The position numbers were made by a program, and so were the translations under genes. Positions 49,134 to 62,906 of a stretch of DNA of 64,000 bases are shown here, piece by piece. Under the pieces are notes generated by a model. That model did not search any database and had not been told where the DNA came from. It saw nothing but the letters and a program-made list of their open reading frames with translations. Position 1 is the stretch's first letter; the number at the start of each line of letters is the position of its first letter. The stretch comes from Ecdyonurus torrentis (Eukaryota > Arthropoda > Insecta > Ephemeroptera > Heptageniidae), in NCBI GenBank assembly GCA_949318235.1, contig OX439128.1, forward strand, positions 57,683,009-57,747,008, read 5' to 3'.

Positions 49134-51100
49134 ATGAAACAAAGTTTCTATTTCAAGAACCAAATGTTATTGAATGATAAAAATCATACTTTTTACACGA
49201 TTAAAACTAGTTTTGATGATTTCTCAAAAACTAAGAATGCAACAGACTTACTATTTATTTTAAAACATAGCTTTTTCAATTCTCTACAAAAAAGATGTCT
49301 TGAACTTTTTTGCTCCGACGCATACTTTTTGGGTTATTGACAATTTTAGTTTTCACTCATCATGTAGCCAAACCAAGTCATGAAACAAAGTTTCTATTTC
49401 AAGAACCAAATGTTATTGAATGATAAAAATCATACTTTTTACACGATTAAAACTAGTTTTGATGATTTCTCAAAAACTAAGAATGCTACAGACTTACTAT
49501 TTAACTCAAAACTAAGCTTTTTCAATTCTCTACAAAAAAGATGTCTTCAACTTTTTTGCTCCAACGCATACTTTTTGGGTTATTGACAATTTTAGTATTC
49601 ACTCATCATGTAGCCAAACCAAGTCATGAAACAAAGTTTCTATTTCAAGAACCAAATGTTATTGAATGATAAAAATCATACTTTTTACACGATTAAAACT
49701 AGTTTTGATGATTTCTCAAAAACTAAGAATGCAACAGACTTACTATTTATTTCAAAACATAGCTTTTTTAATTCTCTACAAAAAAGATGTCTTGAACTTT
49801 TTTGCTCCGACGCATACTTTTTGGGTTATTGACAATTTTAGTTTTCACTCATCATGTAGCCAAACCAAGTCATGAAACAAAGTTTTTATTTCAAGAACCA
49901 AATGTTATTGAATGATAAAAATCATACTTTTTACACGATTAAAATTAGTTTTGATGATTTCTCAAAAACTAAGAATGCTACAGACTTACTATTTAACTCA
50001 AAACTAAGCTTTTTCAATTCTCTACAAAAAAGATGTCTTCAACTTTTTTGCTCCAACGCATACTTTTTGGGTTATTGACAATTTTAGTATTCACTCATCA
50101 TGTAGCCAAGCCAAGTCATGAAACAAAGTTTCTATTTCAAGAACCAAATGTTATTGAATGATAAAAATCATACTTTTTACACGAATAAAACTAGTTTTGA
50201 TGATTTCTCAGAAACTAAAAATGCTACAGACTTACTATTTAACTCAAAACTAAGCTTTTTCAATTCTCTACAAAAAAGATGTCTTCAACTTTTTTGCTCC
50301 AACGCATACTTTTTGGGTTATTGACAATTTTAGTATTCACTCATCATGTAGCCAAACCAAGTCATGAAACAAAGTTTCTATTTCAAGAACCAAATGTTAT
50401 TGAATGATAAAAATCATACTTTTTACACGATTAAAACTAGTTTTGATGATTTCTCAAAAACTAAGAATGCAACAGACTTACAATTTATTTCAAAACATAG
50501 CTTTTTTAATTCTCTACAAAAAAGATGTCTTGAACTTTTTTGCTCCGACGCATACTTTTTGGGTTATTGACAATTTTAGTTTTCACTCATCATGTAGCCA
50601 AACCAAGTCATGAAACAAAGTTTTTATTTCAAGAACCAAATGTTATTGAATGATAAAAATCATACTTTTTACACGATTAAAATTAGTTTTGATGATTTCT
50701 CAAAAACTAAGAATGCTACAGACTTACTATTTAACTCAAAACTAAGCTTTTTCAATTCTCTACAAAAAAGATGTCTTCAACTTTTTTGCTCCAACGCATA
50801 CTTTTTGGGTTATTGACAATTTTAGTATTCACTCATCATGTAGCCAAGCCAAGTCATGAAACAAAGTTTCTATTTCAAGAACCAAATGTTATTGAATGAT
50901 AAAAATCATATTTTTACACGAATAAAACTAGTTTTGATGATTTCTCAGAAACTAAAAATGCTACAGACATCAAATTCGACTCAAAACATAGCTTTTTCAA
51001 TTCTCTACAAAAAAGATGTCTTAAACTTTTTTGCTCCGATGCATACTTTTTGGGTTATTGACAATTTTAGTTTTCACTCATCATGTAGCCAAACCAAGTC
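49134..51100 (+). repeat. Block of 8 monomers (1,967 bp): A B C B' D/B C B' D'
   Basis: The fifth monomer (50118-50363) is recombinant: D features (AATAAAAC, CAGAAACTAAAAATG) up to about 50226, then B features from TTACTATTTAACTC on. The C at 50364 has a private TTACAATTTATTTC. The block ends in the first 245-bp D'. Confidence 0.87.
50856..51100 (+). repeat. Reference monomer, class D' (245 bp)
   Basis: D with a 1-bp deletion in ATCATATTTTTACACG and with GTCTTAAAC. Copies at 50856, 53315 and 56266. The deletion fuses two frames into an 82-codon ORF, judged incidental. D' alternates with D along successive pentamers. Confidence 0.9.
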
Positions 51101-54100
51101 ATGAAACAAAGTTTCTATTTCAAGAACCAAATGTTATTGAATGATAAAAATCATACTTTTTACACGATTAAAACTAGTTTTGATGATTTCTCAAAAACTA
51201 AGAATGCAACAGACTTACTATTTATTTTAAAACATAGCTTTTTCAATTCTCTACAAAAAAGATGTCTTGAACTTTTTTGCTCCGACGCATACTTTTTGGG
51301 TTATTGACAATTTTAGTTTTCACTCATCATGTAGCCAAACCAAGTCATGAAACAAAGTTTCTATTTCAAGAACCAAATGTTATTGAATGATAAAAATCAT
51401 ACTTTTTACACGATTAAAACTAGTTTTGATGATTTCTCAAAAACTAAGAATGCTACAGACTTACTATTTAACTCAAAACTAAGCTTTTTCAATTCTCTAC
51501 AAAAAAGATGTCTTCAACTTTTTTGCTCCAACGCATACTTTTTGGGTTATTGACAATTTTAGTATTCACTCATCATGTAGCCAAACCAAGTCATGAAACA
51601 AAGTTTCTATTTCAAGAACCAAATGTTATTGAATGATAAAAATCATACTTTTTACACGATTAAAACTAGTTTTGATGATTTCTCAAAAACTAAGAATGCA
51701 ACAGACTTACTATTTATTTCAAAACATAGCTTTTTTAATTCTCTACAAAAAAGATGTCTTGAACTTTTTTGCTCCGACGCATACTTTTTGGGTTATTGAC
51801 AATTTTAGTTTTCACTCATCATGTAGCCAAACCAAGTCATGAAACAAAGTTTTTATTTCAAGAACCAAATGTTATTGAATGATAAAAATCATACTTTTTA
51901 CACGATTAAAATTAGTTTTGATGATTTCTCAAAAACTAAGAATGCTACAGACTTACTATTTAACTCAAAACTAAGCTTTTTCAATTCTCTACAAAAAAGA
52001 TGTCTTCAACTTTTTTGCTCCAACGCATACTTTTTGGGTTATTGACAATTTTAGTATTCACTCATCATGTAGCCAAGCCAAGTCATGAAACAAAGTTTCT
52101 ATTTCAAGAACCAAATGTTATTGAATGATAAAAATCATACTTTTTACACGAATAAAACTAGTTTTGATGATTTCTCAGAAACTAAAAATGCTACAGACAT
52201 CAAATTCGACTCAAAACATAGCTTTTTCAATTCTCTACAAAAAAGATGTCTTCAACTTTTTTGCTCCGATGCATACTTTTTGGGTTATTGACAATTTTAG
52301 TTTTCACTCATCATGTAGCCAAACCAAGTCATGAAACAAAGTTTCTATTTCAAGAACCAAATGTTATTGAATGATAAAAATCATACTTTTTACACGATTA
52401 AAACTAGTTTTGATGATTTCTCAAAAACTAAGAATGCAACAGACTTACTATTTATTTTAAAACATAGCTTTTTCAATTCTCTACAAAAAAGATGTCTTGA
52501 ACTTTTTTGCTCCGACGCATACTTTTTGGGTTATTGACAATTTTAGTTTTCACTCATCATGTAGCCAAACCAAGTCATGAAACAAAGTTTCTATTTCAAG
52601 AACCAAATGTTATTGAATGATAAAAATCATACTTTTTACACGATTAAAACTAGTTTTGATGATTTCTCAAAAACTAAGAATGCTACAGACTTACTATTTA
52701 ACTCAAAACTAAGCTTTTTCAATTCTCTACAAAAAAGATGTCTTCAACTTTTTTGCTCCAACGCATACTTTTTGGGTTATTGACAATTTTAGTATTCACT
52801 CATCATGTAGCCAAACCAAGTCATGAAACAAAGTTTCTATTTCAAGAACCAAATGTTATTGAATGATAAAAATCATACTTTTTACACGATTAAAACTAGT
52901 TTTGATGATTTCTCAAAAACTAAGAATGCAACAGACTTACTATTTATTTCAAAACATAGCTTTTTTAATTCTCTACAAAAAAGATGTCTTGAACTTTTTT
53001 GCTCCGACGCATACTTTTTGGGTTATTGACAATTTTAGTTTTCACTCATCATGTAGCCAAACCAAGTCATGAAACAAAGTTTTTATTTCAAGAACCAAAT
53101 GTTATTGAATGATAAAAATCATACTTTTTACACGATTAAAATTAGTTTTGATGATTTCTCAAAAACTAAGAATGCTACAGACTTACTATTTAACTCAAAA
53201 CTAAGCTTTTTCAATTCTCTACAAAAAAGATGTCTTCAACTTTTTTGCTCCAACGCATACTTTTTGGGTTATTGACAATTTTAGTATTCACTCATCATGT
53301 AGCCAAGCCAAGTCATGAAACAAAGTTTCTATTTCAAGAACCAAATGTTATTGAATGATAAAAATCATATTTTTACACGAATAAAACTAGTTTTGATGAT
53401 TTCTCAGAAACTAAAAATGCTACAGACATCAAATTCGACTCAAAACATAGCTTTTTCAATTCTCTACAAAAAAGATGTCTTAAACTTTTTTGCTCCGATG
53501 CATACTTTTTGGGTTATTGACAATTTTAGTTTTCACTCATCATGTAGCCAAACCAAGTCATGAAACAAAGTTTCTATTTCAAGAACCAAATGTTATTGAA
53601 TGATAAAAATCATACTTTTTACACGATTAAAACTAGTTTTGATGATTTCTCAAAAACTAAGAATGCAACAGACTTACTATTTATTTTAAAACATAGCTTT
53701 TTCAATTCTCTACAAAAAAGATGTCTTGAACTTTTTTGCTCCGACGCATACTTTTTGGGTTATTGACAATTTTAGTTTTCACTCATCATGTAGCCAAACC
53801 AAGTCATGAAACAAAGTTTCTATTTCAAGAACCAAATGTTATTGAATGATAAAAATCATACTTTTTACACGATTAAAACTAGTTTTGATGATTTCTCAAA
53901 AACTAAGAATGCTACAGACTTACTATTTAACTCAAAACTAAGCTTTTTCAATTCTCTACAAAAAAGATGTCTTCAACTTTTTTGCTCCAACGCATACTTT
54001 TTGGGTTATTGACAATTTTAGTATTCACTCATCATGTAGCCAAACCAAGTCATGAAACAAAGTTTCTATTTCAAGAACCAAATGTTATTGAATGATAAAA

Positions 54101-54789
54101 ATCATACTTTTTACACGATTAAAACTAGTTTTGATGATTTCTCAAAAACTAAGAATGCAACAGACTTACTATTTATTTCAAAACATAGCTTTTTTAATTC
54201 TCTACAAAAAAGATGTCTTGAACTTTTTTGCTCCGACGCATACTTTTTGGGTTATTGACAATTTTAGTTTTCACTCATCATGTAGCCAAACCAAGTCATG
54301 AAACAAAGTTTTTATTTCAAGAACCAAATGTTATTGAATGATAAAAATCATACTTTTTACACGATTAAAATTAGTTTTGATGATTTCTCAAAAACTAAGA
54401 ATGCTACAGACTTACTATTTAACTCAAAACTAAGCTTTTTCAATTCTCTACAAAAAAGATGTCTTCAACTTTTTTGCTCCAACGCATACTTTTTGGGTTA
54501 TTGACAATTTTAGTATTCACTCATCATGTAGCCAAGCCAAGTCATGAAACAAAGTTTCTATTTCAAGAACCAAATGTTATTGAATGATAAAAATCATACT
54601 TTTTACACGAATAAAACTAGTTTTGATGATTTCTCAGAAACTAAAAATGCTACAGACATCAAATTCGACTCAAAACATAGCTTTTTCAATTCTCTACAAA
54701 AAAGATGTCTTGAACTTTTTTGCTCCGATGCATACTTTTTGGGTTATTGACAATTTTAGTTTTCACTCATCATGTAGCCAAACCAAGTC
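51101..54789 (+). repeat. Three consecutive pentamers (1,230 + 1,229 + 1,230 bp)
   Basis: The cleanest stretch of the A B C B' D HOR. The fifth unit is D, D' and D in turn. The D at 52085 has a private GTCTTCAAC. With the preceding D' at 50856 the fifth unit alternates D'/D, giving a 2,459-bp decamer. Confidence 0.9.
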
Positions 54790-57700
54790 ATGAAACAAAG
54801 TTTCTATTTCAAGAACCAAATGTTATTGAATGATAAAAATCATACTTTTTACACGATTAAAACTAGTTTTGATGATTTCTCAAAAACTAAGAATGCAACA
54901 GACTTACTATTTATTTTAAAACATAGCTTTTTCAATTCTCTACAAAAAAGATGTCTTGAACTTTTTTGCTCCGACGCATACTTTTTGGGTTATTGACAAT
55001 TTTAGTTTTCACTCATCATGTAGCCAAACCAAGTCATGAAACAAAGTTTCTATTTCAAGAACCAAATGTTATTGAATGATAAAAATCATACTTTTTACAC
55101 GATTAAAACTAGTTTTGATGATTTCTCAAAAACTAAGAATGCTACAGACTTACTATTTAACTCAAAACTAAGCTTTTTCAATTCTCTACAAAAAAGATGT
55201 CTTCAACTTTTTTGCTCCAACGCATACTTTTTGGGTTATTGACAATTTTAGTATTCACTCATCATGTAGCCAAACCAAGTCATGAAACAAAGTTTCTATT
55301 TCAAGAACCAAATGTTATTGAATGATAAAAATCATACTTTTTACACGATTAAAACTAGTTTTGATGATTTCTCAAAAACTAAGAATGCAACAGACTTACT
55401 ATTTATTTCAAAACATAGCTTTTTTAATTCTCTACAAAAAAGATGTCTTGAACTTTTTTGCTCCGACGCATACTTTTTGGGTTATTGACAATTTTAGTTT
55501 TCACTCATCATGTAGCCAAACCAAGTCATGAAACAAAGTTTTTATTTCAAGAACCAAATGTTATTGAATGATAAAAATCATACTTTTTACACGATTAAAA
55601 TTAGTTTTGATGATTTCTCAAAAACTAAGAATGCTACAGACTTACTATTTAACTTAAAACTAAGCTTTTTCAATTCTCTACAAAAAAGATGTCTTCAACT
55701 TTTTTGCTCCAACGCATACTTTTTGGGTTATTGACAATTTTAGTTTTCACTCATCATGTAGCCAAACCAAGTCATGAAACAAAGTTTCTATTTCAAGAAC
55801 CAAATGTTATTGAATGATAAAAATCATACTTTTTACACGATTAAAACTAGTTTTGATGATTTCTCAAAAACTAAGAATGCAACAGACTTACTATTTATTT
55901 TAAAACATAGCTTTTTCAATTCTCTACAAAAAAGATGTCTTGAACTTTTTTGCTCCGACGCATACTTTTTGGGTTATTGACAATTTTAGTTTTCACTCAT
56001 CATGTAGCCAAACCAAGTCATGAAACAAAGTTTCTATTTCAAGAACCAAATGTTATTGAATGATAAAAATCATACTTTTTACACGATTAAAACTAGTTTT
56101 GATGATTTCTCAAAAACTAAGAATGCAACAGACTTACTATTTATTTTAAAACATAGCTTTTTCAATTCTCTACAAAAAAGATGTCTTGAACTTTTTTGTT
56201 TCGACGCATACTTTTTGGGTTATTGACAATTTTAGTTTTCACTCATCATGTAGCCAAACCAAGTCATGAAACAAAGTTTCTATTTCAAGAACCAAATGTT
56301 ATTGAATGATAAAAATCATATTTTTACACGAATAAAACTAGTTTTGATGATTTCTCAGAAACTAAAAATGCTACAGACATCAAATTCGACTCAAAACATA
56401 GCTTTTTCAATTCTCTACAAAAAAGATGTCTTAAACTTTTTTGCTCCGATGCATACTTTTTGGGTTATTGACAATTTTAGTTTTCACTCATCATGTAGCC
56501 AAACCAAGTCATGAAACAAAGTTTCTATTTCAAGAACCAAATGTTATTGAATGATAAAAATCATACTTTTTACACGATTAAAACTAGTTTTGATGATTTC
56601 TCAAAAACTAAGAATGCAACAGACTTACTATTTATTTTAAAACATAGCTTTTTCAATTCTCTACAAAAAAGATGTCTTGAACTTTTTTGCTCCGACGCAT
56701 ACTTTTTGGGTTATTGACAATTTTAGTTTTCACTCATCATGTAGCCAAACCAAGTCATGAAACAAAGTTTCTATTTCAAGAACCAAATGTTATTGAATGA
56801 TAAAAATCATACTTTTTACACGATTAAAACTAGTTTTGATGATTTCTCAAAAACTAAGAATGCTACAGACTTACTATTTAACTCAAAACTAAGCTTTTTC
56901 AATTCTCTACAAAAAAGATGTCTTCAACTTTTTTGCTCCAACGCATACTTTTTGGGTTATTGACAATTTTAGTATTCACTCATCATGTAGCCAAACCAAG
57001 TCATGAAACAAAGTTTCTATTTCAAGAACCAAATGTTATTGAATGATAAAAATCATACTTTTTACACGATTAAAACTAGTTTTGATGATTTCTCAAAAAC
57101 TAAGAATGCAACAGACTTACTATTTATTTCAAAACATAGCTTTTTTAATTCTCTACAAAAAAGATGTCTTGAACTTTTTTGCTCCGACGCATACTTTTTG
57201 GGTTATTGACAATTTTAGTTTTCACTCATCATGTAGCCAAACCAAGTCATGAAACAAAGTTTTTATTTCAAGAACCAAATGTTATTGAATGATAAAAATC
57301 ATACTTTTTACACGATTAAAATTAGTTTTGATGATTTCTCAAAAACTAAGAATGCTACAGACTTACTATTTAACTCAAAACTAAGCTTTTTCAATTCTCT
57401 ACAAAAAAGATGTCTTCAACTTTTTTGCTCCAACGCATACTTTTTGGGTTATTGACAATTTTAGTATTCACTCATCATGTAGCCAAGCCAAGTCATGAAA
57501 CAAAGTTTCTATTTCAAGAACCAAATGTTATTGAATGATAAAAATCATACTTTTTACACGAATAAAACTAGTTTTGATGATTTCTCAGAAACTAAAAATG
57601 CTACAGACATCAAATTCGACTCAAAACATAGCTTTTTCAATTCTCTACAAAAAAGATGTCTTGAACTTTTTTGCTCCGATGCATACTTTTTGGGTTATTG

Positions 57701-58970
57701 ACAATTTTAGTTTTCACTCATCATGTAGCCAAACCAAGTCATGAAACAAAGTTTCTATTTCAAGAACCAAATGTTATTGAATGATAAAAATCATACTTTT
57801 TACACGATTAAAACTAGTTTTGATGATTTCTCAAAAACTAAGAATGCAACAGACTTACTATTTATTTTAAAACATAGCTTTTTCAATTCTCTACAAAAAA
57901 GATGTCTTGAACTTTTTTGCTCCGACGCATACTTTTTGGGTTATTGACAATTTTAGTTTTCACTCATCATGTAGCCAAACCAAGTCATGAAACAAAGTTT
58001 CTATTTCAAGAACCAAATGTTATTGAATGATAAAAATCATACTTTTTACACGATTAAAACTAGTTTTGATGATTTCTCAAAAACTAAGAATGCTACAGAC
58101 TTACTATTTAACTCAAAACTAAGCTTTTTCAATTCTCTACAAAAAAGATGTCTTCAACTTTTTTGCTCCAACGCATACTTTTTGGGTTATTGACAATTTT
58201 AGTATTCACTCATCATGTAGCCAAACCAAGTCATGAAACAAAGTTTCTATTTCAAGAACCAAATGTTATTGAATGATAAAAATCATACTTTTTACACGAT
58301 TAAAACTAGTTTTGATGATTTCTCAAAAACTAAGAATGCAACAGACTTACTATTTATTTCAAAACATAGCTTTTTTAATTCTCTACAAAAAAGATGTCTT
58401 GAACTTTTTTGCTCCGACGCATACTTTTTGGGTTATTGACAATTTTAGTTTTCACTCATCATGTAGCCAAACCAAGTCATGAAACAAAGTTTTTATTTCA
58501 AGAACCAAATGTTATTGAATGATAAAAATCATACTTTTTACACGATTAAAATTAGTTTTGATGATTTCTCAAAAACTAAGAATGCTACAGACTTACTATT
58601 TAACTTAAAACTAAGCTTTTTCAATTCTCTACAAAAAAGATGTCTTCAACTTTTTTGCTCCAACGCATACTTTTTGGGTTATTGACAATTTTAGTATTCA
58701 CTCATCATGTAGCCAAGCCAAGTCATGAAACAAAGTTTCTATTTCAAGAACCAAATGTTATTGAATGATAAAAATCATACTTTTTACACGAATAAAACTA
58801 GTTTTGATGATTTCTCAGAAACTAAAAATGCTACAGACATCAAATTCGACTCAAAACATAGCTTTTTCAATTCTCTACAAAAAAGATGTCTTAAACTTTT
58901 TTGCTCCGATGCATACTTTTTGGGTTATTGACAATTTTAGTTTTCACTCATCATGTAGCCAAACCAAGTC
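54790..58970 (+). repeat. A B C B'' A A'' D' (1,721 bp) followed by two pentamers
   Basis: 54790-56510 carries the first A'' (56020) and the third D' (56266). 56511-57740 and 57741-58970 are pentamers, the latter with B'' and a D bearing GTCTTAAAC. B'' at 55528 has a TTTTAGTTTTCAC tail and runs straight into A. Confidence 0.87.
56020..56265 (+). repeat. Recombinant monomer A'' (A head, E tail)
   Basis: Class A mid-block (TTTATTTTAAAACATAGC) with the E-specific TTTTTTGTTTCGACG tail. Copies at 59217 and 61185 are followed by F, the normal partner of E, which supports an A x E crossover upstream of an E-F junction. The copy at 56020 is followed by D'. Confidence 0.86.
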
Positions 58971-61900
58971 ATGAAACAAAGTTTCTATTTCAAGAACCAA
59001 ATGTTATTGAATGATAAAAATCATACTTTTTACACGATTAAAACTAGTTTTGATGATTTCTCAAAAACTAAGAATGCAACAGACTTACTATTTATTTTAA
59101 AACATAGCTTTTTCAATTCTCTACAAAAAAGATGTCTTGAACTTTTTTGCTCCGACGCATACTTTTTGGGTTATTGACAATTTTAGTTTTCACTCATCAT
59201 GTAGCCAAACCAAGTCATGAAACAAAGTTTCTATTTCAAGAACCAAATGTTATTGAATGATAAAAATCATACTTTTTACACGATTAAAACTAGTTTTGAT
59301 GATTTCTCAAAAACTAAGAATGCAACAGACTTACTATTTATTTTAAAACATAGCTTTTTCAATTCTCTACAAAAAAGATGTCTTGAACTTTTTTGTTTCG
59401 ACGCATACTTTTTGGGTTATTGACAATTTTAGTTTTCACTCATCATGTAGCCAAACCAAGTCATGAAACAAAGTTTCTATTTCAAGAACCAAATGTTATT
59501 GAATGATAAAAATCATACTTTTTACACGATTTAAACTAGTTTTGATGATTTCTCAAAAACTAAGAATGCTACAGACTTACTATTTAACTCAAAACTAAGC
59601 TTTTTCAATTCTCTACAAAAAAGATGTCTTCAACTTTTTTGCTCCGACGCATACTTTTTGGGATATTGACAATTTTAGTTTTCACTCATCATGTAGCCAA
59701 ACCAAGTCATGAAACAAAGTTTCTATTTCAAGAACCAAATGTTATTGAATGATAAAAATCATACTTTTTACACGATTAAAACTAGTTTTGATGATTTCTC
59801 AAAAACTAAGAATGCAACAGACTTACTATTTATTTTAAAACATAGCTTTTTCAATTCTCTACAAAAAAGATGTCTTGAACTTTTTTGCTCCGACGCATAC
59901 TTTTTGGGTTATTGACAATTTTAGTTTTCACTCATCATGTAGCCAAACCAAGTCATGAAACAAAGTTTCTATTTCAAGAACCAAATGTTATTGAATGATA
60001 AAAATCATACTTTTTACACGATTAAAACTAGTTTTGATGATTTCTCAAAAACTAAGAATGCTACAGACTTACTATTTAACTCAAAACTAAGCTTTTTCAA
60101 TTCTCTACAAAAAATATGTCTTCAACTTTTTTGCTCCAACGCATACTTTTTGGGTTATTGACAATTTTAGTATTCACTCATCATGTAGCCAAACCAAGTC
60201 ATGAAACAAAGTTTCTATTTCAAGAACCAAATGTTATTGAATGATAAAAATCATACTTTTTACACGATTAAAACTAGTTTTGATGATTTCTCAAAAACTA
60301 AGAATGCAACAGACTTACTATTTATTTTAAAACATAGCTTTTTTAATTCTCTACAAAAAAGATGTCTTGAACTTTTTTGCTCCGACGCATACTTTTTGGG
60401 TTATTGACAATTTTAGTTTTCACTCATCATGTAGCCAAACCAAGTCATGAAACAAAGTTTTTATTTCAAGAACCAAATGTTATTGAATGATAAAAATCAT
60501 ACTTTTTACACGATTAAAATTAGTTTTGATGATTTCTCAAAAACTAAGAATGCTACAGACTTACTATTTAACTCAAAACTAAGCTTTTTCAATTCTCTAC
60601 AAAAAAGATGTCTTCAACTTTTTTGCTCCAACGCATACTTTTTGGGTTATTGACAATTTTAGTATTCACTCATCATGTAGCCAAGCCAAGTCATGAAACA
60701 AAGTTTCTATTTCAAGAACCAAATGTTATTGAATGATAAAAATCATACTTTTTACACGATTAAAACTAGTTTTGATGATTTCTCAAAAACTAAGAATGCA
60801 ACAGACTTACTATTTATTTCAAAACATAGCTTTTTCAATTCTCTACAAAAAAGATGTCTTAAACTTTTTTGCTCCGATGCATACTTTTTGGGTTATTGAC
60901 AATTTTAGTTTTCACTCATCATGTAGCCAAACCAAGTCATGAAACAAAGTTTCTATTTCAAGAACCAAATGTTATTGAATGATAAAAATCATACTTTTTA
61001 CACGATTAAAACTAGTTTTGATGATTTCTCAAAAACTAAGAATGCAACAGACTTACTATTTATTTTAAAACATAGCTTTTTCAATTCTCTACAAAAAAGA
61101 TGTCTTGAACTTTTTTGCTCCGACGCATACTTTTTGGGTTATTGACAATTTTAGTTTTCACTCATCATGTAGCCAAACCAAGTCATGAAACAAAGTTTCT
61201 ATTTCAAGAACCAAATGTTATTGAATGATAAAAATCATACTTTTTACACGATTAAAACTAGTTTTGATGATTTCTCAAAAACTAAGAATGCAACAGACTT
61301 ACTATTTATTTTAAAACATAGCTTTTTCAATTCTCTACAAAAAAGATGTCTTGAACTTTTTTGTTTCGACGCATACTTTTTGGGTTATTGACAATTTTAG
61401 TTTTCACTCATCATGTAGCCAAACCAAGTCATGAAACAAAGTTTCTATTTCAAGAACCAAATGTTATTGAATGATAAAAATCATACTTTTTACACGATTT
61501 AAACTAGTTTTGATGATTTCTCAAAAACTAAGAATGCTACAGACTTACTATTTAACTCAAAACTAAGCTTTTTCAATTCTCTACAAAAAAGATGTCTTCA
61601 ACTTTTTTGCTCCGACGCATACTTTTTGGGATATTGACAATTTTAGTTTTCACTCATCATGTAGCCAAACCAAGTCATGAAACAAAGTTTCTATTTCAAG
61701 AACCAAATGTTATTGAATGATAAAAATCATACTTTTTACACGATTAAAACTAGTTTTGATGATTTCTCAAAAACTAAGAATGCAACAGACTTACTATTTA
61801 TTTTAAAACATAGCTTTTTCAATTCTCTACAAAAAAGATGTCTTGAACTTTTTTGCTCCGACGCATACTTTTTGGGTTATTGACAATTTTAGTTTTCACT

Positions 61901-62906
61901 CATCATGTAGCCAAACCAAGTCATGAAACAAAGTTTCTATTTCAAGAACCAAATGTTATTGAATGATAAAAATCATACTTTTTACACGATTAAAACTAGT
62001 TTTGATGATTTCTCAAAAACTAAGAATGCTACAGACTTACTATTTAACTCAAAACTAAGCTTTTTCAATTCTCTACAAAAAATATGTCTTCAACTTTTTT
62101 GCTCCAACGCATACTTTTTGGGTTATTGACAATTTTAGTATTCACTCATCATGTAGCCAAACCAAGTCATGAAACAAAGTTTCTATTTCAAGAACCAAAT
62201 GTTATTGAATGATAAAAATCATACTTTTTACACGATTAAAACTAGTTTTGATGATTTCTCAAAAACTAAGAATGCAACAGACTTACTATTTATTTTAAAA
62301 CATAGCTTTTTTAATTCTCTACAAAAAAGATGTCTTGAACTTTTTTGCTCCGACGCATACTTTTTGGGTTATTGACAATTTTAGTTTTCACTCATCATGT
62401 AGCCAAACCAAGTCATGAAACAAAGTTTTTATTTCAAGAACCAAATGTTATTGAATGATAAAAATCATACTTTTTACACGATTAAAATTAGTTTTGATGA
62501 TTTCTCAAAAACTAAGAATGCTACAGACTTACTATTTAACTCAAAACTAAGCTTTTTCAATTCTCTACAAAAAAGATGTCTTCAACTTTTTTGCTCCAAC
62601 GCATACTTTTTGGGTTATTGACAATTTTAGTATTCACTCATCATGTAGCCAAGCCAAGTCATGAAACAAAGTTTCTATTTCAAGAACCAAATGTTATTGA
62701 ATGATAAAAATCATACTTTTTACACGAATAAAACTAGTTTTGATGATTTCTCAGAAACTAAAAATGCTACAGACATCAAATTCGACTCAAAACATAGCTT
62801 TTTCAATTCTCTACAAAAAAGATGTCTTGAACTTTTTTGCTCCGATGCATACTTTTTGGGTTATTGACAATTTTAGTTTTCACTCATCATGTAGCCAAAC
62901 CAAGTC
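58971..62906 (+). repeat. Tandem segmental duplication of 8 monomers (2 x 1,968 bp)
   Basis: Copy 1 at 58971-60938 and copy 2 at 60939-62906 have the order A A'' F A B A/C B' then D-type. Both share private GGGATATTGAC in F (about 59660 and 61628), AAAAAATATGTC in B (about 60108 and 62076) and TTTATTTTAAAAC with TTTTTTAATTC in the sixth unit. The last unit differs: a C-head/D-tail recombinant at 60693 against an ordinary D at 62661. Confidence 0.91.
60693..60938 (+). repeat. Recombinant monomer C/D
   Basis: C features through ATTTATTTCAAAACATAGC, then GTCTTAAAC and CTCCGATGC of the D group. The switch lies near 60820-60885. It sits in the position that D holds in the sister copy 1,968 bp away, so the head of D was replaced after, or during, the duplication. 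Confidence 0.83.
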
